Below are positions 62,101-64,000 of a stretch of 64,000 nt of DNA, piece by piece (the stretch's first letter is position 1; the number at the start of each line of letters is the position of its first letter). The position numbers and the translations under genes are program-made. A model generated the notes under the pieces. The model saw only the letters and a list, made by a program, of their open reading frames with translations. It made no database searches and had not been told where the DNA came from. Location of the stretch: the NCBI GenBank assembly GCA_947359465.1, contig OX375873.1:41822437-41886436 (forward strand), given 5' to 3'. The DNA is from Metellina segmentata. Taxonomy: Eukaryota > Arthropoda > Arachnida > Araneae > Tetragnathidae.

Positions 62101-63634
62101 TTTCTCTTGCCCAGAATTGATGGTAGTTTAGATCACGTTTTTGCACCTAAGATTGGACACTACAGGGAAGTTTTCGAGTCGATTAATCACAAAGAGGATT
62201 AAGTAGTTCTGGACCCGAAAGTGGCCTTCTAAATAGTTATGTTGACAGATTTATGACCAGGTGTCAGTGAAAGATCTGCCTGTACTGACTCCTGATTTCA
62301 AGCTGTTGCAATTGGAATTACAACCAATGGACCACAAGGATTAAGATCTTCTATGGTGATATCATGGAATTGGGTTGGATTAATCTATTCTTGCTTTCAG
62401 ATAAAATATCTATTATGTAAAATGCCTATCCATCAGAAAAATTAAATTAAGCATGGTTCGATAATTATTTCTGAGATCATTGATATCTTGACAACATGAG
62501 GGCAAACTCTGATAGATGATACATGTATGATTCAAGAAGTATAGGGTTTACATGTACTTTAACATTTATAAGACGATAATATGAAGATTACTTTTGACAA
62601 CTTGTTGCGTAATTGGTAATATGCATTGAATATATTTAAATTGTACTTCGCTAATAGTACTGTAGAGTTATTAATATTAGGGTTATAAATATTATACTGC
62701 AGGGTTATTAATATAATCTATTAGATGAGATCTGGTGATCCTTAAATCTATCGTAACCTCAAATGTCCAGCGTGGTGCAAAATCTTGGACAAATGGATAC
62801 CAGATAAGGTAGTGATCTCATCTTGGTAGTAACTCAAAATTACGAGGTGTTGTCCTCGGATCTTTGGCTTCGGGATTTATCCTGGACCGTCTCCAAAAAG
62901 TCCATTGAATTGCACCAGTGTCACGCAAGTTCAACTATTTAACCCCCTACCTAGCTTCAAAACCCAATTAGGTTTAGTTATGACACTATTTTGGCACATA
63001 GCTAAACTATAGATGTTTACAGATACTTAGTTATGAATATATGTAGAGCTCATGCTCTTTCTAAGGCTTAAAAAGAAGGCAAAGTGGTAGTAAAACAGAA
63101 AAGTGCAAATGAGAGTATGCATGGGTGAAGGCTGGATTTAGCGAAGTATTTGGTTTTGCACCACGATACAAATTGACTAGAAACATTATTTATTTCTAGT
63201 TACGGAGCTGACGTGAATGCTATGTCCATCGAAGACCAAAAGTCGTCTTTACACTATGCAGTTTTGACCGGTAATTTGGAAATCGCTCAAGTATTAGTGT
63301 GCAACGGAGCACAGGTATGCTACCCCCTGGAGTTCACACGACCACCGCCTCTGTACTATGCTGTCCTTCGAGGAAGCGTGGACATATTGGAATTTCTTTT
63401 GGATTCTGGAGCTGATATCAATGCGGTGTCGACAGTGGTTGGTTCGGCCCTGCATCTTGCCTTGACCGAAAAGGTTGCTAATCAGTTGGAGGTGGTTAAA
63501 ATGCTTCTGCTACGAGGCGCAAATCCTAACGCCATCACTCTATCTGACAACAGGCCAGTTTTGAAGACGCCGATTGGAGAGTATCTTCAAAATGTTGAAC
63601 ATCCTCGCCCGGACATCATTCGTTTGCTTCTAAG
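53077..63634 (+). CDS. Ankyrin-repeat protein, N-terminal 380 residues, continues beyond window
   Basis: Exons are 53077-53131, 56725-57068, 59409-59716 and 63200-63634. All junctions are GT-AG with phases 1, 0, 2 that join in frame, and the fourth exon ends in phase 2 at a donor (CTAAG|GTAAGT). Residues 1-65 are a non-repeat leader containing HPLRRLADYIIRGRPSEDI. Ankyrin repeats lie at about 69-98, 102-131, 150-180, 188-215, 216-242, 250-279, 285-312 and 318-348, with the usual TPLHICAEKG, LLLEFGANPN, SSLHYAVLTGNLEIAQVL and LLDSGADIN signatures. No signal peptide or membrane segment is seen. Ankyrin stacks mediate protein binding. A SOCS box, if this is an ASB-type adaptor, would lie in the missing C terminus. 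I do not assign a gene name. Confidence 0.85.
54272..54296. repeat. (GA)n microsatellite
   Basis: A pure GA run of roughly 12 units, followed 40 bp later by CTAGGGATGCACCGAAATGG. That phrase resembles a hAT terminal sequence but has no partner end. Confidence 0.85.
54628..55278 (+). mobile_element. Non-autonomous Helitron-like element (family B, copy 2)
   Basis: It starts TATATATATAATTCTCTTAC after an A run (the initial TC is not preserved). It ends GGATTGCGAAGCAATCC, GGCGAGCGTTAGCGAGC, GGGGGCGGGCCCCCTAG, then T. It has the same body as 33179-33829 (CGCGTTTTGGCAA, GGAGGATCTTTTCAGGGCC). Confidence 0.8.
55350..55612 (-). pseudogene. LINE 3' end (CR1/L2-like) with hexanucleotide tail
   Basis: On the minus strand 62 codons (55611-55426) then TAA encode the C-terminal end of a non-LTR retrotransposon polyprotein: RTRGHGYKLNKTHFNRDLRK, NYYFNRVIDSWNALPENIV, EFKTQLDSQWELENS. 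The downstream 3' UTR ends in an ATTTGT-type tandem tail (four units, 55352-55375 on the plus strand). Most of the element is missing at its 5' side, the usual outcome of incomplete target-primed reverse transcription. Confidence 0.8.
55615..56130 (-). pseudogene. Mariner-type transposase remnant
   Basis: Minus-strand pieces in shifting frames resemble a mariner-like transposase: VMEDRRTINELSDLSGAG-like (helix-turn-helix), KWCFHYDKAPAYTS (compare the catalytic HDNAPSHT block) and ISHAPYSPNLALC (compare PPYSPDLAPCD). A C-terminal KRFVDVDEVKQ-like stretch, an LRSISFTEF-like stretch and a LEKWK-like end follow. Two key D positions appear altered and several frameshifts occur. Confidence 0.6.
56725..57068 (+). 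CDS. Ankyrin gene, coding exon 2
   Basis: The acceptor is TGGTTCGCTCAG|ATG and the donor ACAGAC|GTAAGT. It encodes residues 19-133: the leader, then two ankyrin repeats (LRLIHYAAYQNEEDTLLLLL and GYTPLHICAEKGYTHLIDIL). Confidence 0.88.
57175..58138 (-). pseudogene. Tc1-type element with near-intact N-terminal transposase, 3' truncated (family T3)
   Basis: The right terminus is ATACACTCTATAACAAAAAA then TCGACGCACCAAGAAGGA on the minus strand. The transposase starts at 57892 (MPRAHYEQLSEFERVPIIGL), with GWANRRIALHVSRSDAAIRR and two helix-turn-helix parts. After 144 codons comes a single TAG (57458-57460) where this family has W (DWGR), then the same frame continues GRLVFSNESRFQLC, GVMICGAI, SRTPLVVIRGTLTAQRYIDD. 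Coding stops matching near 57185, so the second and third catalytic residues and the other terminus are lost. It is complementary in extent to the copy at 37672-38484. Confidence 0.8.
58402..59310 (+). mobile_element. Helitron-like element (family C) with a nested insert
   Basis: It starts TCTATATGTATATATATAAA, contains (GT)n and CTATACAAATCTACACCG, and ends AGCCCGAGCAACGCCGGG then TTATTTAGCTAG followed by T. Outside the insert at 58494-59069 it aligns with the reverse copy at 37313-37671 (TTGACCAATC, CAATCTGTAGCCATGAAAAT, AATAAATGGACATGGACAAG). Confidence 0.75.
58494..59069. mobile_element. Palindromic miniature element nested in a Helitron
   Basis: Left CGCCCATATTCACAAGTC and, read inwards from the right, GCCTGTTTTCACAGTC are related inverted ends. 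Further in, both sides have GATCC-containing GAGTTAACTCG-CGGATCAA-type blocks and a TATTCGCAAA/TATTCACAAT pair. TA lies on both sides. The empty-site order is seen in the sister Helitron (37313-37671), where TACACTTA runs directly into the continuing body. No transposase is encoded. The superfamily is undetermined. Confidence 0.65.
59409..59716 (+). CDS. Ankyrin gene, coding exon 3
   Basis: The acceptor is TTCTTTATTTAG|ATCAAC and the donor AATAAG|GTAGCT. It encodes residues 134-235 and two bases of 236, with repeats EPLRLAIRAQEHEAAQMLLE, SLELLLLYGADPNTRD and QGLTPLMKASRNADAVDACH. Confidence 0.88.
59992..60643 (+). mobile_element. Non-autonomous Helitron-like element (family B, copy 3)
   Basis: TCTATATATAATTCTCTTAC at the start and GGGGGCAGCCCCCCTAG at the end, followed directly by TATATATAATTCTC of the next copy. 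The body is highly similar to copy 1 (CGAGTCAAAATTTGCACAAA, GGAGGATCTTTTCAGGGCC). Confidence 0.82.
60644..61245 (+). mobile_element. Non-autonomous Helitron-like element (family B, copy 4), head-to-tail with copy 3
   Basis: It begins TATATATAATTCTCTTACGT immediately after the CTAG of copy 3 and ends GGGGGCGGATTCCCTAG followed by T. More diverged than copies 1-3: the CGAACCAATG hairpin arm is altered and a 30-40 bp stretch around 60880 is missing. Confidence 0.8.
61246..62739. other. Intronic DNA, nothing recognised
   Basis: Contains two nearby copies of ACGAGATATCTCGTC-type palindromes (61988-62003 partial, 62030-62044) but no gene or element ends. Confidence 0.4.
62740..62945 (+). repeat. 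SINE 3' half
   Basis: It contains AACCTCAAATGTCCAGCGTG, TCAAAATTACGAGGTGTTGT, CCTCGGATCTTTGGCTTCGG and TTGCACCAGTGTCACGCAAG. These are the central and 3' blocks of the main SINE family. Confidence 0.75.
63200..63634 (+). CDS. Ankyrin gene, coding exon 4
   Basis: The acceptor is TTATTTCTAG|TTACGG and the donor TCTAAG|GTAAGT. T completes serine 236; residues 237-380 follow. Repeats: KSSLHYAVLTGNLEIAQVLV, PPPLYYAVLRGSVDILEFLL, GSALHLALTEKVANQLEVVK, and the start of another (HPRPDIIRLLLR). The phase-2 ends of exons 3 and 4 at the same motif position (LLIR, LLLR) suggest exon duplication along repeat units. Confidence 0.88.
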
Positions 63635-64000
63635 GTAAGTGTTGTTCGAATTTTCATTAAAGCAGATGGTCTATTAGTTCTAGGACATAGTTTCCACCTG
63701 TAGGTATCCGAACTCGATGTGTCCTAGTGATTTATTTTTTACTCTGAGGTTTACTGATTCTGGTAAACAGGGGGGTCATTACCCCAAGACAACCAATCAA
63801 TATTTCTCTTCTTTTCCTTTCTTGTCCTTGTCTCACGTATGGAACAGATTGGTCAAATAAGGTTCCTGCACCATGAAACCCAAAGCCAACCAACCAATCA
63901 ACCCGTTCTGTGGGTGCTACATCCCTGAGGGCTTTTAAGGGGCAATGCTAAATCCAAGGGAAATAAAGGGTATTGAGGAACTAGAATGGTCAAAAAGAAT
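63635..64000 (+). other. Start of intron 4 of the ankyrin gene
   Basis: Begins GTAAGT. From about 63740 the base composition becomes more GC-rich and includes ACCCAAAGCCAACCAACC-type phrases, which may be another repeat, but no boundary is visible before the window ends. Confidence 0.5.

Larger units (their letters stand above)
59717..63199 (+). other. Intron 3 of the ankyrin gene
   Basis: GT-AG intron of about 3.5 kb with two head-to-tail Helitrons (59992-61245) and a SINE 3' part (62740-62945). The 66-codon frame at 61756-61956 has no recognisable domain. Confidence 0.75.

Overview
This is animal nuclear DNA: AT-rich by eye, with widely spaced GT-AG introns, tRNA-derived SINEs, Helitron-like rolling-circle elements, Tc1/mariner, hAT-like and Harbinger-like elements, a CR1/L2-type LINE tail and several minisatellites. 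I find no bacterial operons, CRISPR arrays, phage or viral genes. The mix of repeats (a DUF4817/DDE_3-type DD41D transposon, TA-targeting Tc1s, Helitrons ending in CTAG) and the gene structures suggest an arthropod, quite possibly an arachnid. The species cannot be fixed from sequence alone.

Only two host genes are supported. (1) On the minus strand, 12607 to 2869, a four-exon gene encodes a 254-residue secreted, very acidic, E/P/K/V-rich low-complexity protein. Its signal peptide is followed by a dibasic R-Q-R-R site, all splice phases agree, and there is an AATAAA at 2501-2506. A strong CTCF-type motif lies about 150 bp upstream of the start codon. (2) On the plus strand, from 53077 and running off the right end, are the first four coding exons (380 residues) of an ankyrin-repeat protein with about eight repeats.

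Layout: 0.5-1.1 kb Helitron; 2.3-12.6 kb acidic-protein gene; 13.9-14.7 kb minisatellite of about 95 bp units; 15.4-20.4 kb SINEs, a hAT-like element with exact 8-bp target duplications and a deleted Tc1; 21-25 kb AT-rich DNA; 25.1-26.4 kb complex repeat with a higher-order period near 535 bp; 28.4 kb microRNA-like hairpin; 31.5-33.8 kb deleted Tc1, a young SINE and a Helitron; 36.2 kb perfect palindrome; 37.3-39.6 kb nest of Helitron and Tc1 pieces; 42.6-45.2 kb a (TA)n tract split by a deleted Tc1 and an apparently intact DD41D transposon; 46.3 kb 41-bp minisatellite; 49-50.6 kb hAT-like and Harbinger-like non-autonomous elements; 52-64 kb the ankyrin gene, whose three complete introns hold Helitrons (two head to tail), LINE, mariner, Tc1, SINE and a palindromic element nested in a Helitron.

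I see no multi-gene system. The two genes have no visible functional link. The most notable content is the intact, probably young DD41D element, the nested and tandem transposon architecture, the hairpin at 28.4 kb and the CTCF-like sites.
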